DNA of 42,602 bases from Oscillospiraceae bacterium (lineage in GTDB: Bacteria > Bacillota > Clostridia > Saccharofermentanales > Saccharofermentanaceae): the NCBI GenBank assembly GCA_902801755.1, contig CADCJM010000008.1, forward strand, positions 1-42,602, in the 5' to 3' direction. The notes under the pieces are model-generated. The model searched no databases, had not been told where the DNA came from, and was given only the letters and a program-made list of their open reading frames with translations. The position numbers were made by a program, and so were the translations under genes. Position 1 is the stretch's first letter, and each line of letters begins with the position of its first letter. Shown here piece after piece: positions 15,728-22,421 of the stretch.

Positions 15728-16432
15728 TTAAATGAGGTATCCGCCGTTTACTCCGACTATCTGTCCGGTAATGAAAGATGCCTTATCGGACTGAAGGAAA
15801 TAGAGTACTTCGGCCACCTCTTCAGGGCTGCCGAGCCTTCCTTCCGGAGTATCTTCGCTGATAACTCTCTTGTCTTCTTCTGAAAAGCAGCTCATCATGT
15901 CCGTCTCGATAGCTCCGGGTGACACGGCATTGACTCTGATGCCTGAAGGTCCTAATTCCTTGGCGAGCGCCTTGATGTAGGAATCCACGGCACCTTTGCT
16001 GGCAGAATAGAGCGCTTCGCATGAAGCTCCTGTCTGTCCCCACATTGATGAAACGGCAAGGATTACACCGCTTTTCCGGCTGACCATATCAGGGATAACG
16101 GCGTTTGTCAGGTTGAACAGACCGCCGAAATTAGTATCGATGATATCTCTGTAATCGCTGTAACTCATATCCTGAACAAGGCCTGAATGAGCGATTCCCG
16201 CATTGGAAATGAGCACATCGACCGCGCCATTTGTATGAATGGCATCACTGACGGCACGGGATACGCTTTCCGGATCTTTTACATCGCAGGCATAGTAATC
16301 CACGCCCTCAAAAGCATCGTCCGGCTTCCCCAATCTGCTCAATGACGATACTTTATAACCGCGGCTTGCAAAAAGTCCGGCTGTGGCTCTGCCGATTCCT
16401 CTGGTACCTCCCGAGATCAAAAGATGCGGCAT
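15728..16432 (-). CDS. Short-chain dehydrogenase/reductase (FabG-like)
   Basis: A 234-residue classical SDR. The cofactor motif is 'SGGTRGIGRA' (residues 7-16), the acidic 'DVKDPESV' segment follows strand 3, and 'ISNAGIAHSG' is the NNAG-type motif. The catalytic Ser is in 'ILAVSSMWGQ', the Tyr and Lys are in 'YSASKGAV', and 'VSPGAIETDM' and 'ITGQIVGVNGGYLI' are the C-terminal motifs. The end resembles FabG, but the gene is not in a fatty-acid cluster, so the substrate is open. AAGGGGG precedes the ATG by 9 nt. It is divergent from the acidic membrane protein gene. Confidence 0.85.
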   Translation of the reverse strand: MPHLLISGGTRGIGRATAGLFASRGYKVSSLSRLGKPDDAFEGVDYYACDVKDPESVSRAVSDAIHTNGAVDVLISNAGIAHSGLVQDMSYSDYRDIIDTNFGGLFNLTNAVIPDMVSRKSGVILAVSSMWGQTGASCEALYSASKGAVDSYIKALAKELGPSGIRVNAVSPGAIETDMMSCFSEEDKRVISEDTPEGRLGSPEEVAEVLYFLQSDKASFITGQIVGVNGGYLI

Positions 16433-16515
16433 CGTATTATCCCCCTTAAATCAATTCCTATAGCGTTATTGTACACGATTCCGGCGTTCCTTGCGAAGTT
16501 TCGTGAAGATTTGGT

Positions 16516-16544
16516 TTTACAAGTGCGTTCATTATCTTTATAAT
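16516..16544 (+). promoter_or_regulatory. Sigma-A promoter of the 16573 gene
   Basis: TTTACA (16516-16521), 17 nt, TATAAT (16539-16544), followed by GGAGG and ATG at 16573. One of the strongest promoter matches in the window. Confidence 0.75.
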
Positions 16545-16572
16545 ATCAGGGTTAAATTGGAGGATTCCTACA

Positions 16573-17652
16573 ATGTCTAAATCTATGAACAAGGATCAAG
16601 AGCCTCAGCAGAACGTTGATGAGAAGCTCGAAAACAATATCGAAGAAACTGCTTCTGAGCTTGAAGAAGCAGTCGGGGAAAAGGCTAAAGAAGCCGTCGC
16701 TGACGTTTCTGATGAAGAGAAATCTGAAGAAGGCGAAGTTAACGGTGAAGAGAATAACGCTGATGAAGAGTCTGAATCTGAAGAATCAGAGGAATCTGAG
16801 GCAGAGGAGGACGAAGGTGAAGAAGAATCTGCACCCGTTATCGAGATTCCAGCTCCTGTAAGTGACGAAGAAAAGAAAGCAAATGAGAAGTTCAGAAATC
16901 TCTCATTGATCGACAAGTGCAAGCAGGATCCCTTAATTCCTGTTTGTGTTATCCTTGCGGTCTTAGCTCTTATAGTTGCCGGCATCTACTTCCTGCTTCC
17001 TAATGTGTTGACTCCTTCCATGGGAATGACGCTTCAGGAATTCCAGAACAGATACAACAACGGTGAAGTCAATAAATCTCTTATAAACAGCGGTGCTGAT
17101 ATCGGCTTCAGATCCCCTGCATATGTGGATATTAAGAGCCAGCCGAGCGTTCTCGGAGACAAGGAAGTTATCTCTGCTAAGAGTGCTTATGCTGATTTCT
17201 TTAACGGTCCCTTGAAGTATTACTCGATAGGAGGCATTGAGGGCGCTACAAGAAAGAGCGACAATATGCTCTCTTACGTAAGAGTTTACGTCCTTTATGG
17301 AGATGGTGACGGAGACTTTAATACTATATGGCTTTATGCTTCCAACACCATAAGCGCTCTCTATCCTGAACTTTCCATGTATCAGGCTATGGATATTGCA
17401 ATGAATGCCATGAACGAATTCAATGGTGATGAGAGATTCTATGTAAAAGGTGATTATGCCTTCAGGCTTGTAGCAGCCAAGAAGACCGGCGACGGAGGCG
17501 TTGAATACGTTTATATCGTAGTTGATGTTGTCCCCAGATCCGCACTTAAGGCTGATCAGATCAGAAAGGATTTTGATGCGGTATCCGCTTCTGCTCCTGC
17601 TTCAGAATCTGCATCGGATACAACAGCAGCAACATCAGCAGCAACGACCTGA
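16573..17652 (+). CDS. Acidic-tailed single-pass membrane protein, unknown
   Basis: A 359-residue protein. Residues 10-105 are highly acidic and low in complexity, with long Glu/Ser/Asp runs near 60-87. A single membrane helix spans about 121-144. Residues about 150-338 form a folded, presumably extracellular domain ('GMTLQEFQNRYNNGEV', 'FMVEDRFYVKGDY'-type strands near the end), and the last 20 residues are Ala/Ser/Thr-rich. The acidic tail would be cytoplasmic (N-in) and could be a flexible docking region. The Ser/Glu coding repeat also makes a long Ser-rich frame on the other strand, which I regard as an artefact. GGAGG precedes the ATG. I do not recognise the outer domain. Confidence 0.7.
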   Translation: MSKSMNKDQEPQQNVDEKLENNIEETASELEEAVGEKAKEAVADVSDEEKSEEGEVNGEENNADEESESEESEESEAEEDEGEEESAPVIEIPAPVSDEEKKANEKFRNLSLIDKCKQDPLIPVCVILAVLALIVAGIYFLLPNVLTPSMGMTLQEFQNRYNNGEVNKSLINSGADIGFRSPAYVDIKSQPSVLGDKEVISAKSAYADFFNGPLKYYSIGGIEGATRKSDNMLSYVRVYVLYGDGDGDFNTIWLYASNTISALYPELSMYQAMDIAMNAMNEFNGDERFYVKGDYAFRLVAAKKTGDGGVEYVYIVVDVVPRSALKADQIRKDFDAVSASAPASESASDTTAATSAATT

Positions 17653-17672
17653 TAAAACAATATTAAAGAATA

Positions 17673-17701
17673 TTTACAAAACCCCCGCAAGATTTTATTC
17701 T
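17673..17701 (+). promoter_or_regulatory. Candidate promoter nested in the terminator upstream of the zinc-ribbon cassette
   Basis: TTTACA (17673-17678), 17 nt, TATTCT (17696-17701). The spacer contains the left arm of the hairpin, and the -10 lies in its loop. A transcript starting near 17708 would lack the left arm and so could not form the terminator. Confidence 0.5.
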
Positions 17702-17736
17702 TATGTTATGGAATAGTCTTGCGGGGGTAGTTTTTT
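17682..17736 (+). terminator. Terminator whose 3' arm holds the next gene's ribosome binding site
   Basis: CCCCCGCAAGA (17682-17692) pairs with TCTTGCGGGGG (17717-17727), and TATTC/GAATA can pair inside the 24-nt loop. A TAG and six T follow. The ATG of the next gene comes immediately after the T run at 17737, and the only purine-rich site is GGGGG in the right arm. Confidence 0.8.
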
Positions 17737-18783
17737 ATGGCTAGAGGGGGACATCACGGCGGAGGTTTCCATTCAGGCGGGCACCATTCAGGTGGTGGTC
17801 ACTTTGGTGGTGGCGGCCATTACAGTGGCGGCCATTACAGCGGCGGTCATTACAGCGGCGGCAATGGTTCCGGCGGCGGCTTTAGTGCTGGCGGCAGCGG
17901 TTGTGCTGTAGTCATCATCTGTATATTCTTTTATGGTTTAAACATTATTGGAAACTTCCTTAGTGCACTGACGGATGGAGATATTCCGGGCCTGAATATG
18001 ATCAATCTCATTATTTTTATCGTGGCTGGATTTTTGTTTATTCCGAGCTTCATGCAGGCAGACAGAACGATTGCCCTTGTTGATCTCAGGGAGAGCGGCA
18101 GTTCCAGTTCCTTTGTAACAAGTGATACGTATACCGGAGAACGGAAAGGCTCACAAAAGACATGGGCTGGTATAAACGATAAGAGTTACCGCATCACTTT
18201 TGCAGGTAAAGAAGAGGGCTTAAAGAACTGCACAGAAGTATTGCAGACCATGAAGGGAACTCCAAGGATCATCTGGATAAGGCCTCTTACGTGGGTTATC
18301 ATCTTCATCGTCATCTGTTTCGTGAATTCTTTTTTCTACGAGAGCATCATTCCGATTTTCGAGAATATGATCATGAGCGATTTTGCTTTTGCGTTTTTCG
18401 ATGAATTAACATTCTATCTGCCGTCAGTACTGGCGCTCGGATGTCCTATATTAAGCCTTGTTTTCGTTAAGGTCAGGGACAATATCCTTTACGAATGCGC
18501 GGCAAGGCTTGCTTCTGAGATCGATACAGAGGAGAAGAAGAACGAGACAGAATCGTTCATTAAAGCCGAACTCAGCAAGAAGTGGTATCACGTTATCTGT
18601 CCTAACTGCGGAGCTAAAGCTTCAGCCTCTCTTAAGACATGTATCAACTGCGGCAGTTCTTTGGAAGTCATGGAAGGTGACAAGAACCTGAATTCCATAA
18701 GGCGGATAAGTGAGAATGGCTCAACGCCGGGCGCGGATAATTATCTTAACAGGGATTGGGAGGCCAAGGACGCAGATGAATAA
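17737..18783 (+). CDS. Gly/His-rich membrane zinc-ribbon protein A
   Basis: A 348-residue protein. Residues 1-57 are almost entirely Gly, His and Ser, with nine histidines and three tandem 'GGHYS' units, and could bind metal. Hydrophobic segments follow near 56-80, 88-107, 184-206 and 220-250. A soluble tail near 285-310 carries a C-x2-C-x10-C-x2-C zinc ribbon ('CPNCGAKASAS' ... 'CINCGSS'). The segment 'FYESIIPIFENMIMSDFAFA' and 'FYLPSVLALG' is shared with the next two genes, so all three are paralogues. The start directly follows the terminator T run and uses GGGGG as its binding site. It overlaps the next gene by 8 nt. The function is unknown. The Gly-rich end recalls tails of some TPM-domain proteins, but that domain is absent. 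Confidence 0.8.
   Translation: MARGGHHGGGFHSGGHHSGGGHFGGGGHYSGGHYSGGHYSGGNGSGGGFSAGGSGCAVVIICIFFYGLNIIGNFLSALTDGDIPGLNMINLIIFIVAGFLFIPSFMQADRTIALVDLRESGSSSSFVTSDTYTGERKGSQKTWAGINDKSYRITFAGKEEGLKNCTEVLQTMKGTPRIIWIRPLTWVIIFIVICFVNSFFYESIIPIFENMIMSDFAFAFFDELTFYLPSVLALGCPILSLVFVKVRDNILYECAARLASEIDTEEKKNETESFIKAELSKKWYHVICPNCGAKASASLKTCINCGSSLEVMEGDKNLNSIRRISENGSTPGADNYLNRDWEAKDADE
17812..17856 (+). repeat. Three 15-bp tandem repeats in the Gly/His-rich coding region
   Basis: Three near-identical 15-bp units of the form GGCGGCCATTACAGC encode GGHYS repeats. Variation is at one or two bases per unit. The tract is a candidate for length variation between strains. Confidence 0.8.
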
Positions 18784-19231
18784 GTTTTTTAAGTTTTCTT
18801 TGCCTATAGGCATTGCAGGTATTGTCTTAAGTCTGATCCTTTACGCGACCAACGGTTTCTACGAACTGGTCATACCGTTATTCGAGAAAACGATGGACGA
18901 CGGTCCGGCATTTACGGTCATAGATAATCTTGTCTATTATTTGCCGTTGTTCTTTGCGGCTTTGTTTCTGGCTTATGTTATTGCCGGCCAGATCTATATG
19001 AAGAAGTATCATGAGAAGGAAGAGGCGGCAAAGACCGGCAAGACCATAGAGAAGAATGAGGCCATCAAGAAGGAACTTGATGAGAAAGCCGAGTATTACA
19101 GGCATAAGTATTACACCAACTGCCCGAAATGCGGTGCCGTCAGAGTGGAGAATACTACAGCTTGTTCATTCTGCGGAACATCGTTGATCATTACCAAAAG
19201 CAGTGAAGAAGGAAAGGCAGAGGTCAAATAA
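18776..19231 (+). CDS. Short membrane zinc-ribbon protein B
   Basis: A 151-residue protein. I use the ATG at 18776, since translation from there begins 'MNKFFKFSLPIG' with a binding site (AAGGA 18766-18770) inside the upstream gene; a longer reading from 18710 adds only a basic stretch without homology to its neighbours. Hydrophobic helices lie near 6-24 and 48-72, then a charged helical linker, then C-x2-C-x10-C-x2-C near 117-134 ('CPKCGAVRVENTTACSFCG'). 'GFYELVIPLFEKTMDDGPAF' matches the segment in proteins A and C. It lacks the Gly-rich N-terminus and the first two helices, so it is a trimmed paralogue. It overlaps gene A by 8 nt and gene C by 1 nt. Confidence 0.8.
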   Translation: MNKFFKFSLPIGIAGIVLSLILYATNGFYELVIPLFEKTMDDGPAFTVIDNLVYYLPLFFAALFLAYVIAGQIYMKKYHEKEEAAKTGKTIEKNEAIKKELDEKAEYYRHKYYTNCPKCGAVRVENTTACSFCGTSLIITKSSEEGKAEVK

Positions 19232-20343
19232 TGGCAAGCGGCAGTTTTCATGACAGCGGTTCCCATTCCGGAAGCTTTCACAGCAGTGGAGGCGGCGGCT
19301 CCTTTGGCGGAGGCGGCAGTTCCTTTGGCGGAGGCGGCGGAGGCGGAAGTTACAGCGGCGGAAGTTATAGTGACGGTGATGGCGATGATGCTGTCGTTAT
19401 TTTCTGTTACCTGGCTATGGTCGTCATTGGCGTCATTTTTACATTTTTCGTAAAGCTGTTCCAGAATGAGATCCCCGGGCTGAATGTTGTTAATTTCATT
19501 ATGTTTCTTGTAAGCGGCGGTTTTCTGATAAAGAGCCTCAGTGAATACAGAAGGACCAAAGCACTGTCAGATTATAAATATCCGGGAATGGGCAAGAGTC
19601 TGAGCTATATATGGAAAGGCGATTCTGTATCAAAGACCGAGACTGATACCAAGTCATGGTACGGCTATAACAAGTGCTATTTCCTGGCCTTTTATGACAG
19701 TGATTTCGGAGATGAGAATGTAAATAAAGCATTCGAAACAATGAAAAGCACGCCGAAGATCTTATGGATCAGTCCTTATTGGTGGCTGACATTTTCGATC
19801 ATCTGCTTCATAAGTACATTTTTCTTTTATGAGACAGTAATACCGTTTTTTGAGCATGCGATCATGACTGATTTTGCATTCGCCTTTTTTGATGTCCTGG
19901 TTTTTTATCTGCCGGCGCTCTTAAGCCTTGCTTTCTCAATCGGAAGCTTTGTTATCGCAAAGGTAAAAGACAATCTCATGTATGAGTGCACAGTAAGAGC
20001 CGTCAATGACAACAAAGCCTCTATAAACAAGCTTATCAAGGAAAGTGAGATCGATACCAAATTAAGCAGCAAGTGGTATTACAACATTTGCCCGAACTGC
20101 GGAGCATCACCATCTCTGAAACTAAGGAACTGTGACAGCTGCGGCAGCTCCCTTGAGGTGGATTTCAGCAGCGGGATAACACCGCCTGCCGTACACAGGA
20201 TCTCTTCCAGCACACTTTCAGAAAAAGCAAGGAAATTAGAAAAGAGAAAAGATGCGATCTTATCGGGAGATGACGATGATAAGATTTTATCCGACGTGAA
20301 ACCGATCTTCAGAGATGAGGAACTGGATCACCGGAAATCCTGA
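19231..20343 (+). CDS. Gly/Ser-rich membrane zinc-ribbon protein C
   Basis: A 370-residue paralogue of protein A. Residues 1-50 are Gly/Ser-rich with a few His (M-A-S-G-S-F-H start, then Gly/Ser blocks). Hydrophobic segments follow near 53-77, 84-103, about 182-205 and 215-250. A zinc ribbon C-x2-C-x10-C-x2-C lies near 291-308 ('CPNCGASPS' ... 'CDSCGSS'), and the last 50 residues are charged. 'FFYETVIPFFEHAIMTDFAFAFF' is close to protein A. The start is TAATG, overlapping the stop of gene B by 1 nt, so translation is coupled. The three proteins probably form a membrane complex; the role is unknown. Confidence 0.8.
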   Translation: MASGSFHDSGSHSGSFHSSGGGGSFGGGGSSFGGGGGGGSYSGGSYSDGDGDDAVVIFCYLAMVVIGVIFTFFVKLFQNEIPGLNVVNFIMFLVSGGFLIKSLSEYRRTKALSDYKYPGMGKSLSYIWKGDSVSKTETDTKSWYGYNKCYFLAFYDSDFGDENVNKAFETMKSTPKILWISPYWWLTFSIICFISTFFFYETVIPFFEHAIMTDFAFAFFDVLVFYLPALLSLAFSIGSFVIAKVKDNLMYECTVRAVNDNKASINKLIKESEIDTKLSSKWYYNICPNCGASPSLKLRNCDSCGSSLEVDFSSGITPPAVHRISSSTLSEKARKLEKRKDAILSGDDDDKILSDVKPIFRDEELDHRKS

Positions 20344-20368
20344 TATAGGGACAAAATGAAAAACAAAA

Positions 20369-20402
20369 AAGGAGTTCTTAAGGTTTAAGAACTCCTTCTT
20401 TT
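20369..20402. terminator. Bidirectional terminator between the zinc-ribbon cassette and tRNA-Trp
   Basis: AAGGAGTTCTTAA pairs with TTAAGAACTCCTT around a 3-nt loop. On the minus strand the stem is followed by a long T run (TTTTTTGTTTTT), so it is the main terminator of the tRNA gene. On the plus strand it is followed by CTTTTG. Confidence 0.85.
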
Positions 20403-20403
20403 G

Positions 20404-20478
20404 TGGCAGGGGAGACACGATTTGAACGCGCAACCGGCGGTTTTGGAGACCGCTGCTCTACCGTTGAGCCACTCCCCT
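20404..20478 (-). tRNA. tRNA-Trp (CCA)
   Basis: The minus strand reads AGGGGAG (acceptor), a D arm with GCTC/GAGC, anticodon stem GCGGT/ACCGC with loop CTCCAAA (anticodon CCA), T arm with TTCAAAT, then CTCCCCT, discriminator G and an encoded CCA. The T stem contains G-U pairs. The acceptor stem is perfect. Confidence 0.95.
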
Positions 20479-20493
20479 GTGTTTGCAACGAAC

Positions 20494-20522
20494 AGTTTAA
20501 TGGTTGGTTTGCACTCTGTCAA
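20494..20522 (-). promoter_or_regulatory. tRNA-Trp promoter
   Basis: On the minus strand TTGACA (20522-20517) is perfect. After 17 nt comes TAAACT (20499-20494), about 16 nt before the 5' end of the mature tRNA. Confidence 0.7.
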
Positions 20523-20537
20523 GGGTAATGTTAAGAT
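20509..20537 (+). promoter_or_regulatory. proC promoter, overlapping the tRNA promoter
   Basis: TTGCAC (20509-20514), 17 nt, TAAGAT (20532-20537), about 40 nt before the proC ATG. Its -35 lies inside the spacer of the divergent tRNA promoter. Confidence 0.5.
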
Positions 20538-20575
20538 TGTCTCGTTATATTTTTATATATAAGGAGTGCAGCTCT

Positions 20576-21379
20576 ATGAGATTGGCAGTTATCGGTACAG
20601 GCAACATGGGAAAGGCCCTTTTGGGCGGTTTTGTTAAGGGCGGAGTCATTAATCCTTCCGATGCCTGGTGCTTTGATGTATATACTGAAGCCTGCAGAAA
20701 GTGCGCTGAAGATCTCGGCGTCAATGCAGCTTCTTCCGCCGTAGAAGCGGTAACGGATGCTGATTATGTCCTTATGGCAGTTAAGCCCATTCACTTTGAC
20801 GATGCATTGAAGAGCATTAAGGACAGCTTAAAGCCCGGTGCGATCGTTCTTTCCATTGCGGCAGCTGTTACATGCGCAAGGATCGGAGGGATCCTCGGTG
20901 AAGGCAGGAAGTTCGTAAGGATCATGCCTAATACTCCTGCACAGGTAGGACTTGGCGTAGCTGCTGTCTGCCCCGTAGGCTTAAGCTCTGAGGAATCCGA
21001 TTTTGTTTTGAAGCTCCTTAATACTTGCGGAGAGACTATCCTCTGCGATGAGAATACATTGGACGCGATAGGCTGTGTATCAGGCACAGGCCCTGCTTAT
21101 GTCATGCTCTTCATTGAGGCTATGGCAGACGCGGCTGTAAGCCTCGGCATCAAGAGAGCAGATGCTCTTAAGATCGCTGCAGCAACCGTTGCAGGTTCAG
21201 GCAAGCTCGCACTTGAGACAGGCACACATCCTGCAGTGCTTAAGGATATGGTCTGCTCTCCCGGCGGTACAACGATTGCAGGCGTTATGGCTCTTGAAGA
21301 AAACGGCCTGAGAAATGCCGTTATCAAGTCCGTTACGGCAGCTTACGATAAGACCCAGGAGATGAAGGGCAATAAGTAA
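20576..21379 (+). CDS. proC: Pyrroline-5-carboxylate reductase
   Basis: A 267-residue cytosolic enzyme that reduces pyrroline-5-carboxylate to proline with NAD(P)H. The N-terminal Rossmann motif is 'VIGTGNMGKALLGG' (residues 4-17), with 'VLMAVKPIHF' and 'RIMPNTPAQVGLG' further on. The C-terminal signature is 'GPAYVMLFIEAMADAAVSLG' through 'PGGTTIAGVMALEENGLR', which lines the active site. ATG 20576 is chosen because AAGGAG (20561-20566) precedes it; a longer reading from 20504 runs through the promoter. It leads the operon proC-rnhA-NUDIX-ftsK-pncC-murJ. Confidence 0.93.
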   Translation: MRLAVIGTGNMGKALLGGFVKGGVINPSDAWCFDVYTEACRKCAEDLGVNAASSAVEAVTDADYVLMAVKPIHFDDALKSIKDSLKPGAIVLSIAAAVTCARIGGILGEGRKFVRIMPNTPAQVGLGVAAVCPVGLSSEESDFVLKLLNTCGETILCDENTLDAIGCVSGTGPAYVMLFIEAMADAAVSLGIKRADALKIAAATVAGSGKLALETGTHPAVLKDMVCSPGGTTIAGVMALEENGLRNAVIKSVTAAYDKTQEMKGNK

Positions 21380-21397
21380 GCCCTTATCCGGAAATAT

Positions 21398-21868
21398 ATG
21401 GCAGTTATCAGCGAAGTGACAATCTATACTGACGGAGCCTGTTCGGGTAATCCCGGTCCCGGCGGCTGGGCAGCTATCCTCATGGCAGGCGGAGTTAAGA
21501 AAGAACTCTCCGGCGGTGAGGCAGATACGACCAACAACCGTATGGAACTTATGGCGGTAATAGAAGGTCTTCGCGCATTAAAGCGTCCCTGCAAGGTCGA
21601 TATCTACAGCGACAGCGCATATGTCGTAAACGCTTTCGAGCAGAACTGGCTTCAGAAATGGACAATGAACGGCTGGAAGAACAGCGCCAAGGCTGAAGTT
21701 GCCAACAGCGATCTTTGGAAAGAACTATTAAGCCTTACGACTATGCATAATGTTACTTTCCACAAGGTCAAGGGACACGCCGATAACGAGTTTAACAACC
21801 GCTGTGACGAGCTCGCGGTAGCAGAGTGGAAGAAGATCAGCGAGGGTAAAGGGAAAACAAATGGGTAA
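21398..21868 (+). CDS. rnhA: Ribonuclease HI
   Basis: A 156-residue enzyme that cuts RNA in RNA-DNA hybrids. The four metal-binding carboxylates are visible: Asp12 ('YTDGACSGNPGPGGW'), Glu50 ('NNRMELMA'), Asp72 ('IYSDSAYV') and Asp137 ('NNRCDELA'), with His127 in 'KGHADN'. The basic handle region of the E. coli type is present ('WLQKWTMNGWKNSAKAEV'). It lies 18 nt after proC with a weak binding site and overlaps the next gene by 8 nt. Confidence 0.95.
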   Translation: MAVISEVTIYTDGACSGNPGPGGWAAILMAGGVKKELSGGEADTTNNRMELMAVIEGLRALKRPCKVDIYSDSAYVVNAFEQNWLQKWTMNGWKNSAKAEVANSDLWKELLSLTTMHNVTFHKVKGHADNEFNNRCDELAVAEWKKISEGKGKTNG

Positions 21869-22421
21869 GATCAATTGCAGTGACGATATGCTTTTTGAAA
21901 AGACCATTGATTCGAAAACTGTTTTCGAAGGCAAGGTCTTTGATGTTGAGATAAAGAAGATCATTACACCTGAAGGCAGAGAGAGCTACAGGGAGATCGT
22001 AAAGCACCATGGCGGCGCATGCATCCTTCCTGTTGACGGTGAAGGCAACTGCTATCTGGTAAAGCAGTTCAGAAGTCCTTTTGAGAAGGTCATGCTGGAA
22101 GCTCCGGCCGGTAAGATCGAAGAGGGCGAAGATCCTTTGTACTGCGCTTCAAGAGAGATCACCGAAGAGACAGGCCTAATTGCAAAGAATATCGAGTGCG
22201 TCGGAGCAGTTACCGCGACACCCGGATACTGCAGCGAGATCATTTCTCTTTTCATCGGAACAGATCTTGAATATAAGGGCGGCACACCTGATCTCAACGA
22301 ATATATAGCGACGGTAAAGATGCCTCTTTCTGAAGCACTTAAGATGGCAGACTCGGGTGAGATCGAAGATTCCAAGACATTAGTCTTGTTATATAAGGCT
22401 TCCAGGAGGTTAGGGCTTTGA
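21861..22421 (+). CDS. NUDIX hydrolase, ADP-ribose pyrophosphatase type
   Basis: A 186-residue enzyme. The complete Nudix box G-x5-E-x7-R-E-x2-E-E-x-G lies at residues 84-106 ('GKIEEGEDPLYCASREITEE'), binding Mg2+. The preceding 'HHGGACILPVDGEGNCYLVK' and 'QFRSPFEKVMLEAPAG' are typical of the ADP-ribose pyrophosphatase (NudF) subgroup, and so is the later 'TPGYCSEIISLFIGTDL'. It would hydrolyse ADP-ribose to AMP and ribose 5-phosphate. Substrate choice within the NUDIX family is inferred. It overlaps rnhA by 8 nt and ftsK by 4 nt. Confidence 0.88.
   Translation: MGKINCSDDMLFEKTIDSKTVFEGKVFDVEIKKIITPEGRESYREIVKHHGGACILPVDGEGNCYLVKQFRSPFEKVMLEAPAGKIEEGEDPLYCASREITEETGLIAKNIECVGAVTATPGYCSEIISLFIGTDLEYKGGTPDLNEYIATVKMPLSEALKMADSGEIEDSKTLVLLYKASRRLGL

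Noticed and set aside
16605..16985. A long Ser-rich minus-strand frame opposite the acidic protein
   Set aside because: It is the antisense image of Glu/Ser codon runs; there is no promoter or binding site.
17737..17910. Gly/His repeats taken as a CRISPR or minisatellite array
   Set aside because: The repeats are in frame, only three 15-bp units, without spacers; they are coding repeats.
18710..18775. An upstream in-frame start for zinc-ribbon protein B
   Set aside because: The extra residues are basic and unlike the paralogues; ATG 18776 has a binding site and the right membrane start.
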